A stretch of DNA of 64,000 bases from JAVBLV01 sp031553195 (GCA_031553195.1 JAVBLV010000014.1:8511-72510); one strand, 5' to 3'; shown: positions 9,379 to 19,439, counted from the first letter of the stretch. Notes: generated by a model from the sequence alone, not told the origin. Program-made: numbers and translations.

Positions 9379-10353
9379 ATGGGACAAGTTTCTGAAGTTG
9401 AAATGATTGAGGCATTACAAGGGAAAGCCCTCGAATTGAGAAAAGAAATTGGTAAAATTATTGTAGGTCAGGATGCAGTTATAGAAAGCATCATCATTTC
9501 TATATTTAGTCGGGGACATTGCCTTTTAATAGGCGTTCCGGGTTTGGCAAAAACGTTGATTGTTAGTACGCTGTCGCGGGTGTTGGGACTTCAATACAGC
9601 CGCATACAGTTTACGCCGGATTTGATGCCTTCGGATATTACCGGAGCTGAAATACTGGATGAAAACCGTCAATTTAAATTTATTAAAGGACCTGTTTTTG
9701 CCAATATCATATTGGCTGATGAAATCAACCGGACGCCTCCTAAAACCCAAGCGGCTCTTTTAGAGGCTATGCAGGAAAAATCGGTGACTATTTCGGGAAT
9801 TACGCATAAACTAACAGAACCTTTTTTTGTATTGGCCACACAGAACCCGATTGAGCAGGAGGGAACCTATCCTTTGCCAGAGGCGCAACTCGACCGTTTT
9901 ATGTTTAATATAAAACTCGACTACCCTTCATTCGAAGAAGAACTCCAGATTGTAAAAACGACTACTGTTGATAAGGTAGAAAATCTAAAGGTAATATTAT
10001 CGGCCGAAGAGATTCTTAGGTATCAGCATATTATCAGACAAATACCTGTACCTGACAATGTTTACCAATATGCCGTAAAACTGGTTTCTTATACGCGGGT
10101 GGGGACAAATGCTCAGAGTAACGGATTGGCGGAAAAGTATATTTCATGGGGAGCAGGGCCTCGTGCTTCGCAATATTTGATTCTCGGCGCAAAAACACAT
10201 GCCGCCCTGAATGGGAAATTTTCGCCCGATATTGAAGATGTAAAAAAAGTGGCTCCTGAAATATTGCGTCACCGTATTGTGAAAAATTATAGCGCCGAAG
10301 CCGATGGGATTAGCGTTGACGATATTGTAAAAGAGTTGATTAGTAAAGGATAA
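9379..10353 (+). CDS. MoxR-family AAA+ ATPase
   Basis: 324 residues, typical for MoxR proteins. The Walker A motif GVPGLAKT lies at residues 52-59. Walker B reads ILADEINRTPPKTQAALLEAMQE in the protein, here split as ILADEINR and the MoxR-specific RTPPKTQAALL. Sensor 1 is in ATQNPIEQEGTYPLPEAQLDRF. MoxR ATPases act as chaperones that insert metal cofactors or assemble protein complexes, often beside von Willebrand factor A and DUF58 genes. Those partners are not in the window. It starts 17 bp after the surA-like gene and appears to belong to the same transcript. Confidence 0.95.
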   Translation: MGQVSEVEMIEALQGKALELRKEIGKIIVGQDAVIESIIISIFSRGHCLLIGVPGLAKTLIVSTLSRVLGLQYSRIQFTPDLMPSDITGAEILDENRQFKFIKGPVFANIILADEINRTPPKTQAALLEAMQEKSVTISGITHKLTEPFFVLATQNPIEQEGTYPLPEAQLDRFMFNIKLDYPSFEEELQIVKTTTVDKVENLKVILSAEEILRYQHIIRQIPVPDNVYQYAVKLVSYTRVGTNAQSNGLAEKYISWGAGPRASQYLILGAKTHAALNGKFSPDIEDVKKVAPEILRHRIVKNYSAEADGISVDDIVKELISKG

Positions 10354-10456
10354 AACTTTATAGGGCAAAGAAATCAGTCTTGTCGCAAGTTTTGTTCAAT
10401 AGGTAGGCATATAGAATCAAGATGATTTGTAAATGAAATTAAATAAGAATATCCGC

Positions 10457-11710
10457 ATGAAAAATAAAATATTTTTTTTAATAATGTTTCTATTGGGAAT
10501 GCAGGTTTTGGTTGCCCAAAATGGGATATTTATTCCTAGAAAACCAGGCGGTGGGAGACCGACGGCCGCAGAGATTGCTTCGCCTGTCAAATTTGAAGTG
10601 ATTGTAAGTTTCGAAGAAGGCACGAGCCGTTATGCATTAGATGCAATAGATATTCTTGATTCTGCTTATAACATCGGTTTCTCTAATAAAAATCCGCGAT
10701 TTTATAAAATTACCATCACCGGTTTCGATGATGGTAAAGAATTAACGGAAAATAATAATACATTGGCAAAAGATCGTACCGAAGCGGTGTACCATTATTT
10801 TACGTCCCGGTCTAAAGCGGAGTTTATGATAAGGATTGCTCCCAGCACATATATGCATTCCTGCTTAGGGGAACAACAAGAAATGTTGAGGTACCGCGTT
10901 CCTGTGGACTTTAAATGGGTTTCGTTATACGGGAAACCCGAAAAAGAAACTAAATATACCCAAAAAATATCTCTGTTCGGAAAAGTGTTGGTCACTTTCG
11001 AGGAAGACATGGAGGCCTGCGTAGGCAAGTTTAATAATTGTTATATTCCGCGAAGAGACACCATAATACGGACTCCTTATAGTACGACCATATTATCTAA
11101 AGGCTGCTTCCAACAGATTATAGGCACAAAAGACGATTGTATTACCGATTTGGACTTTACGGTAGAAGAACATTTGGACTATAAGCCGATTATAGAAAAT
11201 TATTTTCTGATTCCGCACAAAAAGCAAATTCTTGTACAAGCAGGCTACATTATATTACGAAGCAATCGAACATTGAAATATGGCGAGTGTAAACAACCTT
11301 TGCCCGATTCTATATTTGTCCGCTTTGCAACAAGGGAAGAACAAACGGAGAATGATATTCGCATTATTGGCAAGACCTATTCCGAAAAAGGGGGGATAGA
11401 ATATAAGCCCCTCCGGACCAAAAAAATAAGATCCAAAGTTACGGTGGGTATAGAAGCGGCCATTAATGCGGCCCAGGTAGATACGATTTTTATCGGCAAG
11501 CGTATACAGGAGGAAGAGTTGTCAAAATATTTTTATCCTGCAAAATCGGGAGAGCCGGGCGTTTTTGAGGTAGACGGAGATTATTATAAAGCCTATAAGC
11601 TGAATAAATATGGGGAATACGTAATGAAAAAGCCTTTCGAGGCATTGTTCCGCAATACCCAGGAAGAAGAAACTCCTCAGGATATGGATATGGAAGAAGA
11701 AGAAGAGTAG
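10457..11710 (+). CDS. Exported protein with an OmpA-like segment, function unknown
   Basis: From the ATG at 10457 the protein has a standard signal peptide ending at VLVAQNG; an in-frame ATG at 10433 adds eight residues. The mature part opens with a proline/glycine linker (FIPRKPGGGRP). A segment about residues 40-125 with the look of an OmpA/MotB peptidoglycan-binding fold follows (TITGFDDGKELTENNNTLAKDRTEAV resembles the GYTD...LSxxRAxAV pattern; shown here as GFDDGKEL and AKDRTEAV). Several cysteines (SCLGEQQ, ACVGKFNNC, KGCFQQ, DDC) suggest disulfides. The C-terminus is a run of acidic residues. I do not recognise a named family. The gene stands 79 to 103 bp after moxR. Confidence 0.7.
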   Translation: MKNKIFFLIMFLLGMQVLVAQNGIFIPRKPGGGRPTAAEIASPVKFEVIVSFEEGTSRYALDAIDILDSAYNIGFSNKNPRFYKITITGFDDGKELTENNNTLAKDRTEAVYHYFTSRSKAEFMIRIAPSTYMHSCLGEQQEMLRYRVPVDFKWVSLYGKPEKETKYTQKISLFGKVLVTFEEDMEACVGKFNNCYIPRRDTIIRTPYSTTILSKGCFQQIIGTKDDCITDLDFTVEEHLDYKPIIENYFLIPHKKQILVQAGYIILRSNRTLKYGECKQPLPDSIFVRFATREEQTENDIRIIGKTYSEKGGIEYKPLRTKKIRSKVTVGIEAAINAAQVDTIFIGKRIQEEELSKYFYPAKSGEPGVFEVDGDYYKAYKLNKYGEYVMKKPFEALFRNTQEEETPQDMDMEEEEE

Positions 11711-11735
11711 CATTCTTACTTTTATTTGATAGTCC

Positions 11736-11768
11736 AGTCAAGGCATGACTTAAAATCACGTCCTAACT
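11736..11768. repeat. 33-bp palindrome, copy 1 (decayed)
   Basis: Arms AGTCAAGGCATGACT and AATCACGTCCTAACT around a central TAA. The arms are imperfect compared with copy 3 at 24006. It stands 25 bp after a stop codon. Confidence 0.6.
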
Positions 11769-11881
11769 TATACGAATTTTGTGTCTTTATACCTTTTCAG
11801 TAATGATTAGTTGGTTACTAAGGAACAAATTGTCAAAGAACTACGTATTATTGACCAAGCGCCTCATTCAATCGTTTATTC

Positions 11882-13789
11882 ATGCAAGAATCCATACATA
11901 GCTTACTGAAACAATATTGGGGATATGATGCCTTCCGGCCTTTGCAGGAAGATATTATTAATTCGGTATTGCAAAGGAAAGATACGTTGGCTCTATTGCC
12001 TACGGGAGGAGGCAAGTCGATTTGCTATCAAATACCGGGTTTGGTAAAAGAAGGCTTATGTCTGGTAATTTCCCCGTTAATTGCCTTAATGAAAGATCAG
12101 GTAGAAGCCCTGAAAAAAAAGGGAATTCCCGCCACGGCTATTTTTTCCGGGATGAATTCTTATGAAATTGATTTGTCGCTAAATCAATCCGTTTATGCTA
12201 AAGTAAAGTTTTTATACGTTTCTCCCGAACGCTTGAAAAGTCCCGCTTTCCTCGAACATTTCAAACAAATGAAGATCGGTCTTATTGCTGTAGACGAGGC
12301 GCATTGTATTTCTCAATGGGGTTATGATTTTCGCCCTCCTTATCTGGAGATAGCAAAAATAAGAACTTATCATCCCGATGTTCCTGTCGTGGCGCTAACG
12401 GCTACAGCTACGACAGAGGTGATAGAAGATATATGCGGCAAACTTTCGTTTAAAAAGGATTTTCAAATATTCAGGAAAAGCTTTTACCGCTCCAATCTGA
12501 TTTATATAGTTTACAAAGAAGAAGATAAAAAGTCGCGATTGTTGAGGATTATAAAAGCGTTGCCTGGAACGGGTCTGGTTTATGTCCGCAATCGGAAGCA
12601 GACGCAGGAAATAGCGGAATTTTTGCAAAAAAACGGGATTTCTTCGGATTTTTATCATGCCGGTTTATCCCCCAAGGAAAGAGATTACAAACAAAACCTT
12701 TGGATGTCCGGAAAAAAGAGAGTGATAGCGGCAACCAACGCTTTTGGCATGGGGATCGATAAACCTGATGTCCGTTTTGTGGCGCATTTGGATATTCCCG
12801 ATTCTCCGGAAGCCTATTTTCAAGAGGCGGGTAGAGGAGGACGGGATGAAAAAACCGCCTACGCCATTTTATTATACACGAATAATGATATTCTCAATCT
12901 GGATTTGCAATTCAGTCAAAGCTATCCTGAGTTGAATTATATCCGGAATGTTTATCAGGCCATCTGTAATTACTACCAAGTTCCGGTGGGAAGCGGCGAA
13001 GACTTATCTTTCGATTTCGACATAGCCGGATTTTGCGATACCTATAACCTAAAAGTAATACTCGTATTCAATGCAATTAAATTTTTAGAGAAAGAAGGCT
13101 ATTTGTTACTGCCCGATTATCAAGAAGCCATTTCTAAAATATTTATTCCTATCAATAAGGAACAATTGTATATTTTCCAGGTAGAAAATAAACGCTTTGA
13201 ACCGTTCATAAAGTTATTGCTCCGTTCTTACGGAGGCATGTTTACCGATTTTGTACCCGTTCATGAATCGGAATTGGCAAAACGAATCGGCAGTACGGAG
13301 GAGTCGGTTTCTAAAGTTCTCGACATATTGAACCAAAAACAGATCATTGTCTATAAAAAGAAAACCAAAAAGCAACAACTGGTTTTTACTTCGGCGCGCG
13401 TTCCCTTGAATAATGTTTATATTAGCGACGCCAATTATAAAGATTTGAAGCAAGCGGCCGAAAAACGTAAAAACGCCATGCAAGCCTATGTGCAATCGGC
13501 GGATACTTGTCGGAGCAGTTTATTATTGCAATATTTCGGTGAAAAAAATTTGATAAAATGCGGACATTGCGACGTATGTATAGCAGAGAAAAAACAAACC
13601 AAACAATATAGGAAAGACTTAGCCGACGAAATTATCCGGCGCCTTTCGGAACCGATTCCCATAAAATCCCTTGTTCAGGAGATGAGTGTTCTTAACGAAC
13701 AGGAAATTATCGATTTAACGAGAGAATTGTTAGATGCAGGCATCTTGTTTCTGGATTCGGAAATGAGATTACATGTAAAAGAGATATAA
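11882..13789 (+). CDS. recQ: RecQ-family ATP-dependent DNA helicase
   Basis: 635 residues. Motif 0 is FRPLQ (18-22). Walker A is LLPTGGGKS with GK at 44-45, and the DEAH box is VDEAHCISQWG (138-141). Motif V/VI elements are ATNAFGMGIDKPDVRF and QEAGRGGRD. The zinc-binding cysteines of the RQC domain appear as CRSSLLLQYFG ... CGHCDVC. I see no clear HRDC domain; the C-terminus ends in a short helical segment. RecQ unwinds DNA 3' to 5' in recombination and repair and would act on the nucleoid. The gene is preceded by a decayed 33-bp palindrome and followed by a hairpin-rich spacer, then the restriction-modification unit. Confidence 0.96.
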   Translation: MQESIHSLLKQYWGYDAFRPLQEDIINSVLQRKDTLALLPTGGGKSICYQIPGLVKEGLCLVISPLIALMKDQVEALKKKGIPATAIFSGMNSYEIDLSLNQSVYAKVKFLYVSPERLKSPAFLEHFKQMKIGLIAVDEAHCISQWGYDFRPPYLEIAKIRTYHPDVPVVALTATATTEVIEDICGKLSFKKDFQIFRKSFYRSNLIYIVYKEEDKKSRLLRIIKALPGTGLVYVRNRKQTQEIAEFLQKNGISSDFYHAGLSPKERDYKQNLWMSGKKRVIAATNAFGMGIDKPDVRFVAHLDIPDSPEAYFQEAGRGGRDEKTAYAILLYTNNDILNLDLQFSQSYPELNYIRNVYQAICNYYQVPVGSGEDLSFDFDIAGFCDTYNLKVILVFNAIKFLEKEGYLLLPDYQEAISKIFIPINKEQLYIFQVENKRFEPFIKLLLRSYGGMFTDFVPVHESELAKRIGSTEESVSKVLDILNQKQIIVYKKKTKKQQLVFTSARVPLNNVYISDANYKDLKQAAEKRKNAMQAYVQSADTCRSSLLLQYFGEKNLIKCGHCDVCIAEKKQTKQYRKDLADEIIRRLSEPIPIKSLVQEMSVLNEQEIIDLTRELLDAGILFLDSEMRLHVKEI

Positions 13790-14075
13790 TTCAAAGAACT
13801 CCTTTTTTAAAGCAGTTGCAAACCGCTTGGTGTTCCGAAACGGCAATGCAATTGACTACTCAACATCATACTATTTTCTGCTCGGCAGGGGAGGACGCAG
13901 CATCTCCCTCTTATGAGACGCAGCAGTCAAAATTTTCGAATGCTGCGTCTGCTTGCAATCGAATGCTGCATGAAACCGGCGGCGACCGCAGCGTCTTTTT
14001 GCCAGAAACCGCAACAGTCGATTCTAATAAATGCTGTGTATCGTTTTACATTAGCTCTGTGTTAACAAAAATATT
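13790..14075. other. Spacer between recQ and the restriction-modification genes, with inverted repeats
   Basis: A frame stays open here (13816-14145), but its composition (many Cys, Thr, Gln, no domain, no initiation context) argues against a gene. The stretch holds several copies of GACGCAGCA or its complement. GACGCAGCA at 13917-13925 and TGCTGCGTC at 13941-13949 form a 9-bp stem with a 15-base loop. There is no T-run directly after it. Confidence 0.5.
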
Positions 14076-14105
14076 TTTGAGCAAAAAGTTTTTTCATTAC
14101 ATTTG
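14076..14105 (+). promoter_or_regulatory. Promoter of the restriction-modification unit
   Basis: TTTG at 14076-14079 and TACATTTG at 14098-14105 match the -33 and -7 boxes with an 18-bp spacer. The methyltransferase ATG is 55 bp downstream. This is one of the two best promoter matches in the window. Confidence 0.65.
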
Positions 14106-14160
14106 CATAGCTGTTTTTGTATCCGTTATTTACATCCACTGTTAATTAAATACTTGAAAA

Positions 14161-17100
14161 ATGTCCGGTATTGATTTTTTCTCAAAATTAGGCTTTGATT
14201 TTAATCGTAACTTAAAATCGAAGGAATTATATTTTGAAAAATATCCAGCATTAACAGCAAAATTACAGCATTCCGTTTATTTTTACTTAAATCCCAATCA
14301 AACAAATACTTCCTTTTATCTTCTTACCTCTTCATTAAGTGATGAAGAAATAGAGATTGTTAGAAAATACATTTGGAATAAGAATGATGCGGATTTAATT
14401 TTTTATGCATCTCCTGAACAAGATGAAGTAATAATATCCTATGCTAAATATTCTCCTTTGGTTAGTTATAAGGATAGTGTATTAGAGAGATTTAATGCTT
14501 CTGATGCGGATTTAGATAAAATAGAAAAAATAAAACATTGGCAATTTGATAGTGGGGCTTTTTGGTTGAATTATCATTCTTTTATCAGTACATCTAAATA
14601 CAAAGGAATAGACAAAGAATTAGTATCTACATTAAGTACTTTAAAAAATCAATTGAATGGAGCTTTACTCAATCTTACTCAAGATAATGAAAAACGAAGT
14701 GAAATTGTACAAGCATTAATAGATAGAACGCTTTATATAAAATATTTGGAAGATAACCACATTATCAATTCGGCTTTCTATAGGCATTACTTTAATGATG
14801 ATTCTTTAACTTACAAACAATTACTATATTCTGAAAATGAACAAGAAATAAACAGACTGTTCAAAATAATACATGAAATATTTAACAATAATCTTTTTGA
14901 CCATCCAACAGTAGAACCTAAGTATCTATCTTCTAATATATGCAACTTAATTGCTCAATCTTTTAATACACACAATGGGCAGTTAAGGTTGTTTGATTTC
15001 CAGTTTGATGTTTTGCCTATTGAGTTTATCAGTAACGTATACGAGGTGTTTTTGTCTGAAAAACAAAAAGCTAACGGCATTTATTATACCCCTAAGAAAT
15101 TAGCTCAATTAATTGTTGATGATGTAATATGTGAAAATGAAATAGGAAGCGTTTTGGACCCTTCTTGTGGCTCAGGCATGTTTCTTACAGTTGCATTCCA
15201 AAAGCTTTTAGAAATATCTAAAAACAAGGGTTCGGAGCCAGAGAATAATCTTGACAAAATAAAGTTCAGAACAAAATTGTTATCTGAAAACATATTTGGT
15301 ATAGAGAAAGAAACTATAGCTCAACGATTCACATTATTTTCACTTTCATTACAGATATTCAAAGATATTAGCCCTTCTGAAATAAAAGAGTATATTGCAA
15401 GCAAATTAAAGACAAACAATAAGATAGACTTATTTAGCGAATATTCTTTTTTTGAAAATATAATATGTGCAAATACATTAAGCACAGAAGAAGAAAAGAT
15501 ACCATTTAGGAATAAGATTTTTAAATACATTGTTGGCAATCCTCCGTTTTTCGAGATTAGTGATACACAAGAAAATCGTGATGAAATTTCTTTTTTGAAT
15601 AATTATAAAGTTACTTTAGAAAATGGCAAAGTAGCAAAAGCCAAAGATATTGTTGGAAAACACCAAATATCTCAATGTTTCTTTTTAAAATTGAAAGATT
15701 TGAGTGATAGTGAAACTCGGTTTGGATTTGTATCCAATAGTTCTAATTTTTACAACGATAATTCAATAGATTTTCAGAAGTACTTCTATACATATTATGG
15801 GATAGAAAAAATTTATGAACTTTCACGGGTAAAAAATATACTATTTGAAAAAGCAAAAGAAAGTGTAGTTGCACTTGTTTTTACAAATAGTTCATTAAAA
15901 GACACTCTTGAGTACTATCCTATAGATTTAGGCTTATTTTCTGAAAAGCCATTTGAACTTTTGATTATCCAAGAAGATAAAGCAATTGACATTAAACAAG
16001 GAGAATTGCAAAAACAGGAAATAAAATTAAGAGATTTCCTGATAGGCAATAAATATGATAGAACTCTAATAATGAGTTTTAAATCATTAAAAAAGTTAGA
16101 CACTCATTTAGACTTAAATCAAACGCATTTTAGGGGGTTGGAACGAATTGAAAATGTAAAATTAGCAAAGTTTTTTAATTTAAGTGTCCCACAATTTAAC
16201 AGTCTTACGAGGGAAGAGAAAAATAAATTACATACATCTTTCTCTTATGAAAAATATTTATCAGATACATTAGATTTTGGGTATATCCCATATATATACT
16301 CTGCAAGTAAAATAACCCCATTTAGAATTGAAAAAGATTTCTTTATAAAAGAAAAAGAAATAACCAATTCTAATTTTAGGAGGTATAACTCTTTAGTTCT
16401 CTTTGATAAAAAGAAAATATTACTTAATAGGTTTGGTGGAGTTATAAATGCTGCTTTTTCCGAAAATGCAATGGCCTTTTCCACATATATCTACTGTATT
16501 ACGTTAAATGATGATGATTTTTACCATTTAATAACAGCTATATTAAATTCATGGTTATGTAATTATTATCTTGATTTATCTAATAAAAAAAGAATTGATA
16601 GTAATTATACAAATATAGATGTTGAAGCAATAAAAAAAATTCCTATTCCTAAAGAAATAAATCAAGAAATAGTCAATAAAATCTCGATCATAAGTAAAAG
16701 TATAACAGAAGAACAGGAAAATTATTCAAATAAAGCAATTGAACTTAACGAATTAATTTTTAATCTATACGATTTATCTTACATAGAAAGACAACGAATT
16801 AAAGACTACTTTTTACCAAAAGAAAAAATAACAATACGAAAAAAAGATTGCTTAGATAGTTATAAATCTATACTTGAAGATTCAATAAATATTTATCTAA
16901 ACAATCCTATTGGAATTGAAATTACTCCGACTGATTTTGATTTAATTGTTGTAAAAGTATTACTTAATAAAAATAATTCCGATAAACCAAGTGCAGGTAA
17001 AGCAAAAAGATATATTCTTAACGAAGTATTTGAGCAAAATCCTACAGAAAACTTTTTAGCCACACAAGAAAAAATCTTTGGGGAAGATTGTGTTTATATT

Positions 17101-17214
17101 ATAAAGAAAAATATCAATCAAAACTGGACAGAGACAAAGGCATTTGAAGACGGACAAGATATTCTAAATCATTTAATAATACCTGAAAATGGAGAGAGAA
17201 TACATCAGGATTAA
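14161..17214 (+). CDS. Eco57I-like N6-adenine DNA methyltransferase of a restriction-modification system
   Basis: 1017 residues. The helical N-terminal region (about 1-300) ends in the GIYYTPKKLA motif typical of this class. SAM-binding motif I is VLDPSCGSG at residues 331-339. Catalytic motif IV is NPPF at 460-463, placing the enzyme among gamma-type N6-adenine methyltransferases. The C-terminal 400 residues look like a target-recognition region (YIYSASKITPFRIEK, then NRFGGVINAAFSENAMAF). It should methylate adenine in a specific sequence and protect host DNA. The next gene, encoding a nuclease-like protein, overlaps its last 26 bp. The base composition is clearly more AT-rich than the neighbours, a sign of horizontal transfer. 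Alternative: the N-terminal part may itself carry nuclease activity as in type IIG enzymes, but I see no clear PD-ExK there. Confidence 0.9.
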   Translation: MSGIDFFSKLGFDFNRNLKSKELYFEKYPALTAKLQHSVYFYLNPNQTNTSFYLLTSSLSDEEIEIVRKYIWNKNDADLIFYASPEQDEVIISYAKYSPLVSYKDSVLERFNASDADLDKIEKIKHWQFDSGAFWLNYHSFISTSKYKGIDKELVSTLSTLKNQLNGALLNLTQDNEKRSEIVQALIDRTLYIKYLEDNHIINSAFYRHYFNDDSLTYKQLLYSENEQEINRLFKIIHEIFNNNLFDHPTVEPKYLSSNICNLIAQSFNTHNGQLRLFDFQFDVLPIEFISNVYEVFLSEKQKANGIYYTPKKLAQLIVDDVICENEIGSVLDPSCGSGMFLTVAFQKLLEISKNKGSEPENNLDKIKFRTKLLSENIFGIEKETIAQRFTLFSLSLQIFKDISPSEIKEYIASKLKTNNKIDLFSEYSFFENIICANTLSTEEEKIPFRNKIFKYIVGNPPFFEISDTQENRDEISFLNNYKVTLENGKVAKAKDIVGKHQISQCFFLKLKDLSDSETRFGFVSNSSNFYNDNSIDFQKYFYTYYGIEKIYELSRVKNILFEKAKESVVALVFTNSSLKDTLEYYPIDLGLFSEKPFELLIIQEDKAIDIKQGELQKQEIKLRDFLIGNKYDRTLIMSFKSLKKLDTHLDLNQTHFRGLERIENVKLAKFFNLSVPQFNSLTREEKNKLHTSFSYEKYLSDTLDFGYIPYIYSASKITPFRIEKDFFIKEKEITNSNFRRYNSLVLFDKKKILLNRFGGVINAAFSENAMAFSTYIYCITLNDDDFYHLITAILNSWLCNYYLDLSNKKRIDSNYTNIDVEAIKKIPIPKEINQEIVNKISIISKSITEEQENYSNKAIELNELIFNLYDLSYIERQRIKDYFLPKEKITIRKKDCLDSYKSILEDSINIYLNNPIGIEITPTDFDLIVVKVLLNKNNSDKPSAGKAKRYILNEVFEQNPTENFLATQEKIFGEDCVYIIKKNINQNWTETKAFEDGQDILNHLIIPENGERIHQD

Positions 17215-17884
17215 AAAACCCTCTTCATTACCCGTCAATACTAACTCATTAAAAAAATTGGATAATGAGTTTTGGAAAGGACATGTGTTTTTTCATATTC
17301 TTTCTTTTTACAAAAATTTTGACAGGGCAGCATTAAAGAGTACAATTCAGGTAGAACAATCGAAATCTAGGCCACGAACAGAAAGAGAAATTGCCAAATT
17401 CTTACGGTTGTATCTTAAAAATAATCGTTTGTTCGATTTGCATTTTGATATATCAGGAGAGCCAACCAATGATGGAGAAGTTGAAGGGAATTATGATATT
17501 GTAATAAGCAACACCTATTGGAAAAATAAATTCTTCTTTGAATGTAAAAACTTAAATGATTGTCAAGATTTAGTACGCAAATATGTTTGCTACAATACAG
17601 GTAATCAAAATTTTGATGGAGGTGTTTATCGTTACTTTAATGGTAAATATGCGCAACATCAAAATTTTGGAGGAATGATAGGTTTTGTCCTATCTGGAGA
17701 TTCGGTTAGCATTAAAACCAAAATTCACGAGAAGTTGCAAGAAAAATTCAACACAAGTCCTAATGGTGATTTACTAAGAATCACAGACAACTCAATTGAA
17801 GAAAATGATTTCACGTTTGATAGTCATCATTCCAGATTTAACTCAGAATTTATAATACATCATTTACTTCTTAATTTCTCTTGA
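17189..17884 (+). CDS. PD-(D/E)XK-like nuclease partner of the methyltransferase
   Basis: 231 residues starting with an ATG inside the end of the methyltransferase gene (26-bp overlap in another frame), so translation is probably coupled. A candidate active site is visible: Asp103 in NYDIVISN, then a beta-strand ending FFFECK with Glu118 and Lys120, the D-Xn-ExK pattern of PD-(D/E)XK nucleases. Glu66 or Glu68 in RTEREIAKF could be the additional acidic residue of the first helix. I could not match it to a named restriction enzyme family. The gene order supports the restriction endonuclease of the same system. It shares the AT-rich composition of the methyltransferase. Confidence 0.75.
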   Translation: MEREYIRIKKPSSLPVNTNSLKKLDNEFWKGHVFFHILSFYKNFDRAALKSTIQVEQSKSRPRTEREIAKFLRLYLKNNRLFDLHFDISGEPTNDGEVEGNYDIVISNTYWKNKFFFECKNLNDCQDLVRKYVCYNTGNQNFDGGVYRYFNGKYAQHQNFGGMIGFVLSGDSVSIKTKIHEKLQEKFNTSPNGDLLRITDNSIEENDFTFDSHHSRFNSEFIIHHLLLNFS

Positions 17885-18587
17885 TCATCCTTGCTTTTCC
17901 CAAATTTTACTGCTCTTTTACATTTTTTCGACTAAATAACAAATGTAATGTACTTGTAATCGAACGAATAAAGCACGTATTTTACTTTTTGTATAGGTAT
18001 TTTGTTTTCCATTAGAATGCTTCCCTTTTTTGATACAATTATTAAAACAATATCTGCAATTTATATAGTATTGGTTTTTAGCTGTTTTATAAAACAGGTG
18101 ACATTGGGTAGACGACGTGGAGAAAATGCATTTTTAAGCTATTTAAGACACGACCTCCATTTTTCGTATACTTTTCCACATCCCATTTTGATGATTTCTA
18201 ATTTAAAAACCAATATCTTACAACAAAAAGTGACAAATGGTACTCATTGCCCGCTAAAATATTCTCGCAAAACTAATATTAATTCATTAACTTTGCTTTC
18301 TGCTTGGGAATCTTTGTTTTGAAGTTTATCATAAGAAGTTTTCTTCAAATATACTGATTTTCAATATTTTAAACAAATTTATATCTTTATAATTTGTTAA
18401 TATTCAGATGATTATATTCTTGTCATGTCCTAAGGTAATTAATATGACTTTAAATGATCTGGAAATTGAACTTTTCGAAAATTGTCAAATTTGTAATATC
18501 ACGCTGTCTGTTCATTGTAAAACCATAGAATAATCATTGCTTGCAGTTGTATTTCTATCACTAATCTGGATTCCAAATACTTTAAAA
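17885..18587. other. AT-rich spacer downstream of the restriction-modification unit
   Basis: About 700 bp with no credible gene. A frame at 18002-18322 (106 codons) opens with hydrophobic residues but has no recognisable domain, no promoter and a low-complexity end. I regard it as chance. No tRNA, integrase or terminal repeat is visible that would mark an element boundary. Confidence 0.5.
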
Positions 18588-19118
18588 ATGACACAACAAA
18601 TAGAAAAAATAAGCCACGGAGCTTTGTTTAGAGGAACTATTTCCAATATTGGCGCGGCATTGCTTGTAGGCGCTATTTTATTATTTTTTACCTCTGTACA
18701 TGTTATAATTCCGTTTGTATTATTTGCAATAGGTCTGATACCCTTTATGTCTATCGAAGCTGTAGAAATAGATTACGACCAAAGGAAAATACGTAAAATA
18801 GTAAACCTAATTGTCTACAAACATGGAGAATGGATGCCGCTCGACGATTTTGATAAATTAGTGTTGGGGGCCACTCGTGAATCCTTTAAAATGATAATGC
18901 CTGCACACCCTCTTTTTCAAAGAGATATAAATATAAGAGCTTACGACATATATATCATTAATAGCATAAATCCGGCAAAAACTTTCCTTTTCCTGAGTTG
19001 TAACAATATTCCTGAAGCGCAAAGGAAGTTAGAGGAATACTCTATAAAACTAGACATTGAAATGATAGATACAATACGGCAAGGATGGGAAAATATCAGG
19101 GAACGGATGGGCGGATAA
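18588..19118 (+). CDS. Hypothetical membrane protein with a PH-like cytoplasmic domain
   Basis: I prefer the ATG at 18588 (MTQQIEKIS...), giving 177 residues; the frame stays open to an ATG at 18537, whose added residues look less natural. Two adjacent hydrophobic segments (about residues 17-36 and 38-56) form a hairpin in the membrane. A domain starting EIDYDQRKIRKIVNLIVYKHGEW follows (seen as IDYDQRKIRK and VYKHGEW), which has the strand pattern of bacterial PH-like domains. A charged helical tail ends the protein. No function can be assigned. It stands alone between AT-rich spacers near the restriction-modification unit and the transposase remnant, so it may be part of an acquired segment. 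Confidence 0.7.
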   Translation: MTQQIEKISHGALFRGTISNIGAALLVGAILLFFTSVHVIIPFVLFAIGLIPFMSIEAVEIDYDQRKIRKIVNLIVYKHGEWMPLDDFDKLVLGATRESFKMIMPAHPLFQRDINIRAYDIYIINSINPAKTFLFLSCNNIPEAQRKLEEYSIKLDIEMIDTIRQGWENIRERMGG

Positions 19119-19439
19119 AATACAAATTCTCATATCTAATACCAATTGGGATTTATAATTAGTCCACAAAATAATCATTGTTCTAATCGCAATCAATTAT
19201 ACTTCAAATATTTTGGAAACATTTGAAGTCTGAAAGATTGGACTATCTTCAATCACAGCCGTCCGAAAGTTTTTGAAATTTTATCAAGATTTATTATAAC
19301 TAATTGAATTTTAATTTCAATTCTGTCTGAACTGGGAATTTATCTTGATTAAACAGGTGTTTTCGGGTGGTTTTTCTACTCGTGTTACAGTCGGCTTTAG
19401 GGTGTTGCACAGGTGGAGAAGGATAAATAATGCAGCAAA

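Noticed and set aside
13816..14145. A 109-codon frame between recQ and the methyltransferase
   Set aside because: No domain, odd composition, overlaps the promoter of the next gene; treated as non-coding spacer.
18002..18322. A 106-codon frame downstream of the nuclease gene
   Set aside because: No promoter, no domain, low-complexity end in very AT-rich DNA.
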